Positions 47,324 through 60,227 of a stretch of 64,000 nt of DNA are shown in pieces. The stretch is from NCBI GenBank assembly GCA_963971285.1, contig OZ020250.1, forward strand, positions 9,098,499 through 9,162,498. The letters are read 5' to 3'. The position numbers and the translations under genes were made by a program. Each line of letters starts with the position of its first letter. Within the stretch, counting starts at the first letter, position 1. The notes under the pieces were generated by a model that ran no database searches, was not told where the DNA came from, and worked only from the letters and a program-made list of their open reading frames with translations. The stretch comes from Astropecten irregularis (lineage: Eukaryota > Echinodermata > Asteroidea > Paxillosida > Astropectinidae).

Positions 47324-47895
47324 CAGTGTTGGAGTACTCGTACTCATACTCATACTTGAGTACAACTCGAGGGGTTTTACAACTCGACGCCCGTATTCGA
47401 TTAAGAGTACTCTAAAATAAATGTACTTGGACCATACTCGATTCCATGTACTCGAATTTGGGGAGTACTTGACCATTTAGTGCAAATTTTATTTTAATTA
47501 CAATTTCACGGTTGATAATGTTGCCGATTTCCGATAAATTATACAATGGGAGTATGAAGATCATTGGAAGTTACATATCAAATGGAGTAAGCAACACAGT
47601 TTCATTTGCAAGATTTGAAAAACATTAAATTCTGTACACAGCATGATCAACATCCAATTATAAACATCTTTGTGAAACAAACTGCAATTTTTTGCATTGT
47701 GAGTTGGTACTGTACTCGGATGTGGACTCAGACTTTGGTACTCGGACACGGCCCTGTACTCGACCTTGAATGTACTCGGACTCGATACTTAGGACTTGGA
47801 CTCGACAGCAATGTATTCGGACTCAGCCCAGTACTCGGACCTTGAAGTACTCGGAGTACTCTGTACTCGGATCTGAGGACTCGACTCCAACACTG
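47324..47895. mobile_element. hAT-like element with GTACTCGGA satellite core
   Basis: Ends CAGTGTTGGAGT and ACTCCAACACTG, flanked by GTATTATC and GTTTTATC (7 of 8 match). The interior holds many variants of GTACTCGGACTCG. Confidence 0.65.
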
Positions 47896-48184
47896 GTTTT
47901 ATCTCTCAACAACTTTTGTAGTCTTTTTAATAAGTTGACACAATGACTGAATGAAAACATCTGGTTACACAAATTCTACCCACTTAAAAAAATAATTTTG
48001 GTAGAAAATCCACATCATTAAATCAAGCAGAGCAATTGAAAAATATTGCTGAGTATCTAGAAGTGATTAATGGCAGATTTACTGCACAGACGCTACCGTA
48101 GACAAAAAACAAACAAAAAGAAAATCATCTTTGATGATAAATCTATTTACATGAGAGTTTAAATCTTAATCAATGCCGCAAGTT

Positions 48185-48300
48185 GTCGTGGGAACAGAAA
48201 AAAAGTGTCTCCATGGGTGGGATTTGAACCAACCGTCCCGCTTTATGGAGACATCTGAACAACTAAGTCTGGGTACCATGCAGCTCAGACTAGTACATCG
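48185..48300 (-). repeat. tRNA-like repeat with T-run
   Basis: Minus strand has GGTTGGTTCAAATCCCACCC, a 3' ATGGAGACA pairing with an upstream TGTCTCCAT, and a TTTTTTT run after it. The D and anticodon arms are not convincing. Confidence 0.35.
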
Positions 48301-48496
48301 GTTGCCATGGGCTAGTACATTGGTTGCCGTGGGATGATAATGTTGTGCACAAGTGTGCCTAGTATAGTAAAAATATGACATGTCACAAGACACAATCTAT
48401 ACACAAGGTGTTATAACATAAAACAATGAGAGCCCTTGAGTAATGGCAAAGAAAATGGGAGAGAATTTATGTCAAGATTCTCTAAAAATTGGGAAA

Positions 48497-51400
48497 TCAT
48501 TTATAAAAGACAAGATATGAATACATAACGATGTAGCCCGGGTTTGAAGTCGGGTTGGGATCTTTGCCCTCGAACCAACCAAAGTAGGTGATTTTATTCT
48601 GGGTGGTGGTCAGCTGGGATGTGATGTCAAACACCCAGGGGTCCACCTCCCTTCCGTCACACCAGCCATCCCGTCCGTAGAGCCAGGTTCCATGCTCGTT
48701 GGGTTCCACGCCCGTCGGGGTGCGTAGAGCACAGCCCAGCGGAGTACCTGTGAGGGAGAACAATAATGGGAATTGGTTTTCCCCAAAGAATGAATCATTG
48801 GTTTCCTTTTATAATTATCTACAACGGAACTGACTGGATTAATTCAAATCATTTAAAGGAAAAAAAAGAAAACTGACTGAGTGGGATTCCAACCTGCAAC
48901 TTACAAACACTTTTCATTTTTTTAAGAGAACATAAATAATTGGATTTTGATGTTGGCTTGAACTTCATTGGAGTTTTAGGGAGGTTAAAACTTCCTGGAA
49001 CAATTTGCAAATTTCTGAGAAAAAAACTTGGATTTTAGGTCAGAATTCTCAAGGAGGTAGGATATTGTGAAGCCAAACAGGCAAAGCAACTAGACAGGTG
49101 GACAAAATGTCTTTAAAAATGCCACAAAATTTCACTTTGCAGCAATGCTTAAAAATGCTGATTTGGACTGAATATTTCAAGCAGAGAAATCAACGTTGTT
49201 GATAAATTCGAAGGGCCTTCTGAAAGACTCCCCTTTGAATTGGTTGATATGCAAATAAGTAATGAATATGCATACGATGGGAAATCATACCTGCATTGCT
49301 GAATGTGATGTTGTTGGGGTGTCCATTGACGACAAAGTGGTGTGACGTCACACAGAATTCACCACATCCGTTATTGTCGCTTCCATGTCCCGTTATGACG
49401 GCATACACTTGCACCTGAAACAAAATTAACCCCAATATTCATACTAAACATCGACAGCTAAACAAAATTACTGGGAAAAAGAAATGTCTCCATCAGACAT
49501 AATAATAACTATAACTATAATATAGATTAATGTATGGTGCACTTATCCGGAAACCTGATCAAGGCACCTACATGTACATTTTTACTGTATTATCCCTGAT
49601 TCCCTGGTCATTGGGCTACATTTTAATACATTCCTGAAACAATCTCAACTCCCTGGGGAGTGCACAGCTCCGGCTGTTAAGTGCACACAGGCTAATTAAG
49701 CACACATAACCATCTCTACCCTCGCAGGTACCCATTTACACCTGGGTGAAGAGGACCAATATGCGACACCATCTTGCCCAAGGATGCAAGCACCACTAGT
49801 CAATGGCTGGATTCGAACCCACAATCTGTAGATTGACCATGAGACCTTGAGTAAGACACAGTAGACACACCAGGGGCCGATTTCACGGCACTACTTGGCA
49901 CAAAGATGTTCTAACTGTGAAATTTCTCTCTTAATAAAAACAGGAATAACAACCAAATTTACATGAGTTGTGTATCACTTGTGATTGTTCTTTGGCTGTT
50001 GTTCACTGACCATGACTATCAAATTTCATTGAGCAAGACATTTTGTGCTAAGCAATTTTTTGTGCTTAACAGCTCCATGAAATTGGCCCCATGACCACTA
50101 TATTTACCATAAATGTACACTTTTTCATTTGTAAAAGTCCTGAATTGGATTCACCCCGCTGGAATTAGAACAGCGATGACAACTTTCCTTCATAATATGT
50201 GCCATGAAGTTCAAAATTTTGTCGCACAGACATTGCCTTGATGAATAAAGTGATGACCACAAACTAAAATTTACAGATCAGACACAAAAAGACCAAAAAC
50301 GGAATAGTGGAACAGTACACGAACATTTTCTTAATGCATTTTTTTGCATTTTTTTAACTAAACAAAGGAGAGCACACCACATAAACCTCACCTTCTTGGC
50401 ATCAGATGGAACAGCAAAATAGTATGGTTTGTAGATCTTGTTGTAGCTACTATTAAACGTTCCCCCTTGGAATAGTGGAGTGATATTGTAAGGTTTGATT
50501 GTACCTGCAAAACAAATCAAACCAAATTTTTCACTCAAGAAATTTCACTCAAACAGATTTTAAAATAACGTGGGCATTTTTCACTGCTTTCTCAAAAAGT
50601 GGGCACTGTATGGGACTGAGAAATTCACAGATGACTTTTACTGTATCTTTCTTGATACTTTCACCCATGAATCTGCATTTCTTTGACAAAAACCAAATTA
50701 TGATATAACCTTTAAAGATTGTATCATACTTTGGTAAGAGACCAAAACAGAAATGTTCACAGATTTACCTATAACTTTCAGGGTATGAAGATGATGCTGG
50801 TAGAAACCTACCGTTAAAATTGTTCCGCCTAAAATGGTGTATTTATACAGAAATTAGTAAAACAACGACTGAAAATCTTTTTGATCTTTTAAAAGATCAA
50901 AAATAACAGAGAAAAGACTAAAGAAATACTGTGGCCGTTTTTCACGATTTTCTCAAAAAGTGGGCAACGTATGGGACTGAAATTTTCACAGATGACTGGT
51001 ACTGTATCTTTCTTGATACTTTCACCCATGAATCTGCATTTCTTTGACAAAAACCAAAGTATGATATAACCTTGAAATAAAGTAAATAATACATATTCCT
51101 TTACCTTTGGTGCTGTCCTTTGAGAGACGTAAGTTGAGAGAGGGTTTCCAGGCTGCAGCCCAGGGGACCGTCTTCATGGTGAACTTGCACTTATTAGAGG
51201 TCAGCAGGGGAAACAATGGTGATACGTCTGTCAACCAATGACCAATGCGCCTACATGGGAATGGACAGAAACCAGTACCCTCGACAAAATCAGTACAAAT
51301 TCCAAACATTTAAGGTAGCAAGTCAAGAATAGTTAGCGGTGGCACCATGTACATACAAACTGTACATGGAGTTAGAATTTCTACCTCCATGGTACATACA

Positions 51401-54400
51401 GTGTATACCGGTAATCTCTTTTTTTATAGTTTGTTCGATTCTGAGAAGAACCATGGGACACTATGTATGGGAAACAGTACACTCTGTCTGTGTTGGCAGA
51501 CTGTTACAGGAATTGTATCGCCGGCATTTTTACGATTCGGCAAAATAACGGCCCTTTTTTCAACATGGATGTTCACCAAATCTGCGCGTAACAATGTTTT
51601 CAAACAGTCAAATTGGTTTAACATCCAAATTTTGGGGGGAAATTTGGTAAATAGCTTGTCTGAGAGTTTGTATTAAATAATTGGCATATCAGTTTGATTA
51701 ACAATGAATCTTAATGGGAGACTTTGGAGAACCGGTCTTGAGTCAACAGCGCACGCGCAAACCATGCATGCGCAATTGTGAGCATGCGCGGGTTGTTTTG
51801 CACGTGCGTGCCCGTGTGCTGTTGACTTGAAGACCGGTTCTCCAAAGTCTCCAAATAAGAAAATTAACTAAAAATTTAGTTTGTCTAATGATGCTATTTT
51901 ATCCTCATCCATCCACTGTTTGCTTGAATTCATTATTTAGATCATTAATTCTACTCTTCAGAAACCCCGAGTTGATTTGCTCTGGGTCCATTTTCATGGA
52001 ATCTGTATTTTTGAGGTTATGGGTACTGCTACATGTGATATCTACTTCATGGAATCCGTAAGCAAGACTTTCGGTTAGCTAAGAATTTCTAGGCTAGCCA
52101 TGATTTTCAGCTAACAGACTGTTATATCCCCATGCATTCTGCATTCTAAGTCTTTGCTTAGCGTTGCGAGAAAGAAAACTCTCCTATGAAGTAAGCTAAC
52201 CATAAGCAAAAAAGGTCTCCTATAGTAAGCAGAGAATTTTTGCTTACGGTAAGGGTTTGCTTAAGGGATTCGATGAAATTGGGCAATGGTTACTCTAGAA
52301 AACATTTTGTAATGACAGAGCTGGCCATAGAAAGTCTACAATCATTGGAGGAAATCATCAAGGACAAGCACACACTCTTTGCTGCACTCATCTTGGTTTC
52401 AATCCTTACAAAACTGCAGAGATAATTCCTAACCACCCCTCACCTCCTGAATGGTGTGATCCACCTGCCTAGTTCCATATTACACAATGGGGAGGATCCA
52501 TTGCAGCAGAGGTAGAGACCGACTATATGATCCCAGGGCGGGCAGGTCTCGTCTCTGGTTCCGGGACAAGACAAGGAAGCATCCAACTCCAGCTTGTTGT
52601 ACTCGGACAATCCTGCCAGGGAAGAAAACAATCAAAAGACAAAAGATCATTATGATTATGATTAAGATTATGATAATGATTACAAATGGGGTATTAGGGA
52701 GACACGTTAGCATCTAAAAGTGGACATTAGGGAGACATCGGGACTAGGGCTGTAAGTCTATGTTTTAAAAAGAAGAGGCCATTAAAAAGATACTTTTCGA
52801 TTAACCTAACCTGGGAAAATGTACCTGGGTACCCTTTTGAACGATCGGTTAACCGGTTAACCGGATACAAACTGCAGCCTTAATTGGGACTTAGGGAGAC
52901 TTTTTGATGTCTCCCTAAGTTACCAGCTACCATTTAAAGACACATTTTTACCGTCCATGTTTTAATAGGAGACAGAGAATGCGCTCAATATGAACATATG
53001 TCAATTTCAAGTTTTCAAGGATGGCATGTATTGCATAATTGCAAAGTTTCACTTCTTTCTTGATAGAAATCTGGGGGACGATTGTACACACCATCCCCAC
53101 CTAAAATTCTGCTGGAAGGGAATGCATACCCTCACCACCTGCCTTATCTATGTCCCTGGTGTTCCACTGACTCTGGTTCTACTCACTCTCTAAGGGTGGC
53201 AGTGTGACAGAGGCCACAACTCCAGTTTCTCCATGCATGACTTTATCCTTGAATATTGGGAGGACTAGTGCTTTGGTCGACAGTCTTTGTTTTAGGGATG
53301 ACGCGTAATTGAACCTGTGAATCAAATTAAAAAACAAACACCGGATTACACTATGGCTAACGGGAGTAACGGATAACCAATTAAAATAAATTGCCACTGC
53401 AATTTTTAGTAATTGTCCTAAAAGTTAAGATTCTAACAGCACTTTTGTTCTTCAACTTTTGTTTTTCAAAAGTGAACAAGGACAAATTTACTGGAGCAGG
53501 ATTGATCCAGCGACCTCCGGAATAGCATACAGGCGCTCTACCAACTGAGCTATCCAGCCCTATGTTGACGGTGCCCCTAATAGTCAATTATCTTTGTTAG
53601 TTTGGCAGTCAGAAGCCATGAAACCATGCACACACAGGTATATCCCAGGGACTGTTGTTTATTAACAAACAATCAAGTATATAAGCTGATGGTCTTGATT
53701 GTGGGTTGGGCCTACCACTTACACTGGGTGTCTCTGAACATGTGAAATGGATCCAGGATTGAGCAACAAGTATCTGAACAGGTCACTGATGGTTGATTGT
53801 TCCACCCCAGCCATCTGACTCAAATACTCTGCCACATTTAAACATGGATTAATAAACAGTGTAACCCATTGCTTTCATACTGTCAACATGACTAGGTTGA
53901 CTTTCTACAACTAAGGCAAGAAGGGAGTCAAACTAATCCATCCTGGTGATCTTCCAACTCATGCGAACAGTAGCAAATTAATTTCACAAATCCGCTTAGC
54001 AACAAAAATGTTGCTTAGCATAAAAGGCTCTCCTCGGCAGACGTCTGTTACCGACCAAAAATCCAATGCAGTGTATACAGCTTATGTCCGATCCTCGGCC
54101 AATGTGTGTATAATTCCTGCCCCTGGATGAGAGGTAGGAGCAATGACTGATTCAAAGACTGAAACCTGGTAGGACCTGAGTCTACTGACCATTCTGCCTG
54201 CCAGTTGAAGAACTGGAAGGACGGGTACAGTAGCCAGCCAATCTCCTGCAGAAGGCCCTCCCCGTCAATTCCAAAGTAGAAGGCCTCTGTAGGTGTAGTC
54301 TGGAAGGACACGTACATCTTGTCTGTCAGTAATCTGATGAAAGTGAGAGAGAGAGAGAATAAATGAACGAACGAACAGACCGAGACCCAGAATTCAACAA

Positions 54401-57400
54401 GAAGTGCCAATCATATCACAGATCACTGATCGATGCTAATTTCTGCTGTGAAACTAAAACGATCCTAGCCGAATCCGTACTTTCAACAAGAGATCCTGCT
54501 GAGGGTGGTATGTCAGGCCCTATGTCAATCCACTGGATCGCTACAAATGTTTTAATAACAACCCATTCTATTTCCCATTCTCAAACCTTTATTCTTTAAC
54601 AAATATGTAAAAAGGAGGACCATCGTTTAGGCTAAAATAAGGTAAATACTAATAGGGAGACATCCAAAATGGACTGGGGATAGGCAGATATTATTATGTC
54701 TTCCAAATTTGTTTCTACCTTGAACAGCATATTTCAATAACCATAGCACACAGACATGATTAAAACAAAAAAAACTAAAACAGTTTTCATCTCCAAGAAC
54801 AAAATTACAATTACCTTGTGTAAGAATTACAACTGGTTTCCGCTGTTCTCTACTGTTTCTAATGAGCAATTGAGCTGAAAATTTCACAGGTTTGTTTTTA
54901 TTCCATGACAAATCAACATCACCAATGTACATTATACTACCTTTAAAATAAGCCTAATCCACAAGTCAGCCTGATTAGGGTTTGAACCCGGGCCACGGTG
55001 GTGACAGGCAAGGGGAGTATCACCACAACGACCTGCATGACTCCCCTTGAAGTTGATCAAGCATATGTTCCTACCTGTCCATCAGGTCCTGACTGTATGG
55101 CACCATGGTCGCGGGTATCGAGGGCGGTGTGTCACACTCGGCGCCCTCACAGTTCATGTCCTGCACAGGATGTCCCTGTTCAGCATATACGATGACGGCC
55201 ACAGCTTGAGACTGTTGCATTGTGCTGATCTATGAGTGACAAAAACGTAAAGGAAAAGAACAACTTCGATGATAAGGGGAAAAAAGGTGACCCATTCACA
55301 GTCCGCTGAACACTCTACTGTGAACGCAGACGTGGACCAACATGATAATACAGACACCACAGCATCCAGTTCTTCAGTTGCCTGATGAAGGCTAGCAGTT
55401 CCAGCAGCTGAAATATCGCTACCAGCAACACGACATTGTGTGACATTATTGGATTTTTGATAGATACTGGTACCCAGCCAGACTTTAATGGAGCACCTCT
55501 GGCTTGGGGCCAGCACACAGGTACCGTCCAGATACACAAACAGCGTAAACGTAGCAGCTATGGCTTTCCATTACAAAACTGTAAATGCCCATAAAAAGAT
55601 TACGAATCATGTCATTTGCCCTAATCAAACACTGGATGTAGTACACAAAGGTTAATGTGTGGTGGCCTCCACCTAATGCCTGTGTTTTTAATAATACAGA
55701 CCCCATAACATCTGGGGCTTATTTCACCGCCCTGCTTAGCACAAAAAATTGGTAACCATGGAATTTCTGTCTTAAATGTATAATTCATGATTAGTAAAGG
55801 TCACAGAGCAGCAATCTGATCCAATATGTACATGAAATAATAAGCCTGTGAAAGTTTGAGCTCAATCGGACATCTAAGTCACAAGAAAATAGTGAAAACC
55901 GGACTCAATGTTTCTTATAAAACATTAAGAATGAAGTGTAGATCACTCCAAAAGAATGTATTGGGCTTACTTATTTCTGGATAAATACATCATTTCAGTC
56001 AGAAATCTTTTAACGATATGTTCCTGCCAGCACCATCTTTATACCCTGTAAGTTATACGTAAATCTGTGAACATTTCTGTTTGGGTATGTAACCAATCCT
56101 GTGGTGTTCCTCTAATAAAAACAGGATTAACAACCAAATGTCCAGTTTTTTGGCTATTGTTCACCGACTATGAATATCAAATGGAATTTTTAATGGTGGT
56201 TTGTTAAATTGAGCAAGACATTTTGTGCTAAGCAATTTTTGGTGCTTAGCAGCTCCATGAAGTTGGTCAGGACTTCTTTCACTGCTTCCCCTTTCTCCTT
56301 TCACCAACCTTTTTGGAGAAGCTGCAGCCTCCAGCTGTCACCACGGCGATCCTCTTGGCAACGCCATTGTCTGGTTGGCAACCGTCTTTAGAGGATGCGA
56401 CAGGGATGGTCTGATTTCCAAACTTGGCCGGGGACGGCAGCCAGTCATATCGAGCATCAAGACGCTTCAAGATAATCGGTGCCGAAAAAGACTGCGCATC
56501 TGCGTCAAAGGGAATCCCTGCATTGTTAGACTTTGCAAATTCATACAGATGGACCCTGACTAATACTGAATTAAAGGTGAAGGTTTGGGCATACTGGTAT
56601 GTCTATTGACCTATTCAAACTATCTCCTTTTCGATCCGTGTTGAAACCAACCTGGATCCACCTCGATTCAGCAAGGCAAGTTTATGAACTGAATCAAAGA
56701 AACGCAATGTTCACACTACACTTTGGTTTTAAACCAGCTCATACGACACAGATCATGGTGAAAAGTGCAATTAAGAAACGGGTTGAGATTTTCAACCCTG
56801 GTCCCTACCAGGGTTGATTTTGATCTGGTTTGGCCAGTCTACCCGGATTGGCACGGGATTGAAAATCCGGGATCGATCCGGTTCCAAACCCAAGATTTTG
56901 GATAGTGTGAAAAGCCCTTAAGACTGAGCCTACAAGCCCTGCATTGTTGGGCTAAGGCTCAAACTTACACACGAGTCTATAGGAAGTAGCCATAGCCACT
57001 ACCCTAGACAAGCATGTACATTAAAAGCAATAGTCAAATAATTTCATGCAATACCCTTAATGCACTGACAGGGAAGCAACATCAACAACCACACTCACTC
57101 CTATTGCCAGCCATTTGGACTGGCTTGGACGTCTGGCTCTGAAACACCACCTGTGGTAGACCACACCCATGATCCTGACACGCCCACTGCTGCAACAGGG
57201 CGGGGATCCAGTTGCCTAGCTGGTAAACTGAGGTCACGGCGAAGTGAAATCTGGATGAGAGGCTTGACGGAAGGCTTCGCCTAAGTCAGCAGTGGGAGAG
57301 TGTTTCGTAAGTTTTACGTGTTCTTAAAACAAATGAATTTGAAAATTATGCACAGAAGTAAATTAACTAGGACTAGCTTTCATGAGAAAAGGATGTTCAT

Positions 57401-57905
57401 CTCACCCTAATGTATCTTGTTCTACAATTCTGTCCAACGATGCCTGGAGCTGTCCCTTCATCCACATCGCATCCCTGACACCGCCCTCACTTGTCGGTAT
57501 GAAGACAAAATGCGCATTGTCAGGGCTTTCTTTGAGAAGGGATTCAACCGAGTTCTTGCTCGTCCAGAGAGACTCCAAGAAAGCCGAGTGGTTGTCGAAG
57601 GTGTGGATGATGATGGGAGAGTTGGAGAACTTTGAGCTTGGGTACTCGAGGAGACCATCCAGGGTGTGTAGCTGGAATGGCTGGGCTGGTTGGCCAGGGT
57701 TAAACCCTTGGCCGGCTCTAAGGGTTTCACTCTCCACATTGCTTGCGCTGGTTTCCAGTCGCTGTTGTAAACGGGTCCATCCCATTGGTGCATTGTCATC
57801 TAGCGTATTTCGGTACAGGTGCAGTGGATGGCGGTCGGCTGCATCTACCAATGAGCCAGTGTTCCACAGGGACAAACATAACACCAGACTGCTGAGGAGA
57901 ATCAT
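48497..57905 (-). CDS. Gene D: secreted PA-domain, PNGase F-like peptide N-glycanase
   Basis: Twelve exons: 57905-57406, 57280-57099, 56559-56309, 55229-55075, 54333-54176, 53828-53723, 53314-53187, 52612-52444, 51250-51105, 50504-50392, 49414-49291, 48747-48497 (2283 bp, 760 aa plus stop). The N-terminal MILLSSLVLCLSLWNTGSLV is a signal peptide. A protease-associated (PA) domain is split over exons 3-4 (AVVTAGGCSFSKK, then AVAVIVYAEQG). Residues about 455-760 match the two jelly-roll domains of bacterial PNGase F, which releases N-glycans from Asn: CPPWDH with D521 at the place of catalytic Asp60, ELGRWITPF, LTDVS, ITGHG, GCGEFC with E655 at the place of Glu206, and RDGWCDG at the place of R248/W251. 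The residue equivalent to Glu118 appears to be replaced (FTMKTVPW). Predicted secreted or lysosomal. The exon 5/6 junction (donor at 54175) is the least certain; the other junctions are strong. Confidence 0.83.
49680..49870. repeat. SINE-like dispersed repeat
   Basis: Contains GGTACCCATTTACACCTGGG, CTTGCCCAAGGATGCAAGCA and GGATTCGAACCCACAA in order, a layout typical of short interspersed repeats in marine invertebrates (from general knowledge, not checked). Confidence 0.45.
50556..51076. mobile_element. Two adjoining M1 MITEs in gene D intron 9
   Basis: A right-half fragment (50556-50714) and a complete copy (50711-51076) share a TTTAAAG junction between exons 10 and 9. Confidence 0.7.
51713..51853. 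mobile_element. Palindrome of the 7737-7879 family, gene D intron 8
   Basis: AATGGGAGACTTTGGAGAAC at the left, GGTTCTCCAAAGTCTCC at the right, GC-rich loop. Confidence 0.65.
51980..52286. mobile_element. Hairpin MITE, diverged, gene D intron 8
   Basis: GGTCCATTTTCATGGAATCT at the left and GATTCGATGAAATTGGGC at the right. Confidence 0.55.
52691..53030. mobile_element. GGGAGACA-type element in gene D intron
   Basis: Diverged member beginning TTAGGGAGACACG, interrupted by extra sequence at about 52745-52890, then matching the family core (GACATTTTTACCGTCCAT in related form). Lies in the intron between exons 7 and 8. Confidence 0.5.
53480..53660 (-). mobile_element. tRNA-derived SINE in gene D intron 6
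   Basis: Minus-strand GGATAGCTCAGTTGGTAGAG and a B-box-like GGATCAATCCTGCTCC, with the same upstream GGTTTCATGGCTTCTGACTG segment as 43165-43335. Confidence 0.65.
54965..55050 (-). repeat. tRNA-like repeat beside gene D exon 4
   Basis: Minus strand carries CCCGGGTTCAAACCCTAATC with an upstream GTCGTTGTGGTGATAC. Box B is good, box A weak. Confidence 0.35.
55773..56116. mobile_element. M2 MITE in gene D intron
   Basis: Contains GTAAAGGTCACAGAGCAGC and CCAATCCTGTGGTG; right terminus decayed. Lies between exons 3 and 4. Confidence 0.55.
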
Positions 57906-58242
57906 CTTTTAGCCGATCTTTCAAGATAGGGCCGACTAAGGAAAAACAGAACAAAAGCAAATGGCACTCACATACTCGTCCATATTGGCATATTTGAAGG
58001 GAAGGCTGAAGGGAATTACATGTGAACATTACCAAGCATCTTGTTTTGATACCATATCGTCTTGTTTTGATAAGTCAGCAAGCTAAGTTTTTTAAAAGTA
58101 GGCATGGTTTCGAGGGGAAAAATTCTGCTGACGACCATCACAGCAGTACACAAACCTGTGGAACCAGCAGAGGGAGTTTTGAGGAAAATGGCAACCGCTG
58201 CATTAAAAAATAAAAGTGTATTTAATAATCGTTGGGGCTCAA

Positions 58243-58368
58243 TTGCAGAATACCCCGCCACTCGAAATCCCAGTGCATGAACATAATTATATTAAGCGGT
58301 CAAAAAGGACATTTGTTTGTACACTGTAGGTTCAATGACGGAGAGTTGATTGGCGGGGTATTCTGCAA
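58243..58368. mobile_element. TIR element upstream of gene D
   Basis: TTGCAGAATACCCCGCCA and its exact inverse bound 126 bp. Confidence 0.6.
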
Positions 58369-58544
58369 TTACTCCAAGATAATGATATGCTAGGTACCCA
58401 GTATACACCTGAGATTGAAGGTCAGGGGTTAGTGTCTTTTAGCCCACCCGAATTATTTTGGGGGATTGTGTCTTGACGGGTCCTAAAACTATAAAGGAAA
58501 GGAAACTGCTTTTTGAAAAGTAACTTACCTACATACTTTGATGG

Positions 58545-59170
58545 TTTCCTCCTCTATATTACCAAGGTTAAATTTTTGGAAAGAGGGCAGGGCTTTGCTT
58601 TTTGAGGGAAATTATGGGGTAAAGACAGTAACGAAGATGGAACATTTCACAGCCGCACGGACGGCCGCAGACGAGAATAGTCTGGTTTCCACCTCTGAGA
58701 TTGGTCAAGTGACATGGGAAATGGCCTTCTGACATTATGAAGACTCTTGACCTGTTGAGTCTGGGCACTAGACTAGCCAGACCATACAAAATGGCCTCAC
58801 GCGATTAGACGGGCTGTTTTCAAGTTTGCAAGAAGCACGTAAGAAAATTGCATTTTTACACCGAAATGTTGCACAACTTTCTTCAATCCAGGCTTTTTAG
58901 GACCCAGGAACATTTGCTGAAAGTCAAAAGTATCATTTTTGAGAAGTAGAAGTTAGTTCAGAGCCAAAAAAATGAATGTGTTTTGGGATCCCGTCAACCC
59001 ACAATCGCCTTATTTTGAGACAATTATTAGCTTTTACAGTAAACTTTTTTTACACTAAAATATTGTCAAAATATATTCAATCTAGGGTTGTCAGGACCCA
59101 GAAACATTTGCTTCAAGTAAAAATCTCATTTCGGAGCAGTAGAAGCTATTGTATTATTGTCTACAAATAA
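58545..59170. repeat. Dispersed repeat, second copy with internal duplication
   Basis: Matches 34440-34860. About 155 bp with a CCGCACGGACGGCCGCAGAC core interrupts it at about 58620, and the motif AACATTTGCT with its flanks recurs at about 58910 and 59103. Confidence 0.5.
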
Positions 59171-60227
59171 TCTGGGTGGGCTAAGACACTAACCCCGAAG
59201 TTCATCATGACTAGTAAGTAGTATCCAATAATTCTTGGAGAAAATCATCCTTTTTCCGTAATGATCATAGCCTAGCCTACCTCCATGCTAAGACCAAGTG
59301 GAATTCTTTCAGAAATTATTTTTGGAATGGTAGGCCTACTGGTAGAACATGTAGAAAAACAAGTGTAAAGTGAGTAACGTTAGGCCTCTACGGCTACGTA
59401 CGGGTTTACATTTTTCCTTACCTCAAACAAAGAAAAATCGTCTCAACGATGGGTACGGGCGACAAGAGTTGCTATTTTCAAAAGAATTCATGCAATATTT
59501 AGCCAATTTAATTTGATTAGATTGGTTACCTTCCTCTATGCTTACGTGCATCATCTCACCTGCACTGCACAACAATGTGCGATTCGCGATTGTGGATAAA
59601 CAGCGCCACCTATAGTCTTATTTTTTTAGGCCCGAGTTGTTTGACTGAATGCACACGACTAAACAGATGTTTAAAGGGCGGCTGCAGTGCTTTTTTTAGT
59701 CATGTTATTTTTATTGCCTTCATACAGAGAATATACTGACAAATAATGAATGGCGAGCCTTATTTTGGTTTCAAACCAGCATTTGGTTTTCCTTTGAATG
59801 GCTTTGTAAAACGGGGGATTTTCATGCATACTCATGTAGGGAACCAGGCAGCAAAAATATAATGAAAAAACATAAGAAATGAAGAGGCAAACTTGACCTA
59901 CAGAAATAGTTTGGTAAAAAAATTACACCACCAGTTGAGTGTAAGGAACTTTTGGCAAAATAAAACCCATTGAGAAGGAAAAAGTATGTAAGAAAACCTA
60001 TAAAACAACCGCAACTTTCTGTGCACAAATCAATTGGGTTACTGCTCTCAGTTCCCCAGATGACATCACAGTTTTGCTCATGAATATGGAAATGCCAATT
60101 AGCATACAAACCAAATAACCTGTTTTTAACCTTGAATCAGTGTGAGGAAGTGGGTAAAATCACAGTCCCCATGTACAGTTTTTCAGTATTGGTACATGTT
60201 CAGGCCATAATATTCCCATTGCAGTGG
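59171..60227. other. Non-coding stretch
   Basis: AT-rich sequence without recognisable exons; the longest minus-strand frame (59822-60109) has no domain and no splice context. Confidence 0.5.

Noticed and set aside
48185-48300. Selenocysteine- or Ser-type tRNA suggested by a T-run and paired GTCTCCAT/ATGGAGAC
   Set aside because: The D and anticodon arms are not formed within the paired ends.
55154-55540. Minus-strand frame as a gene D exon
   Set aside because: It lies between exons 3 and 4, which join perfectly in phase and complete the PA domain without it; no matching acceptor and donor.
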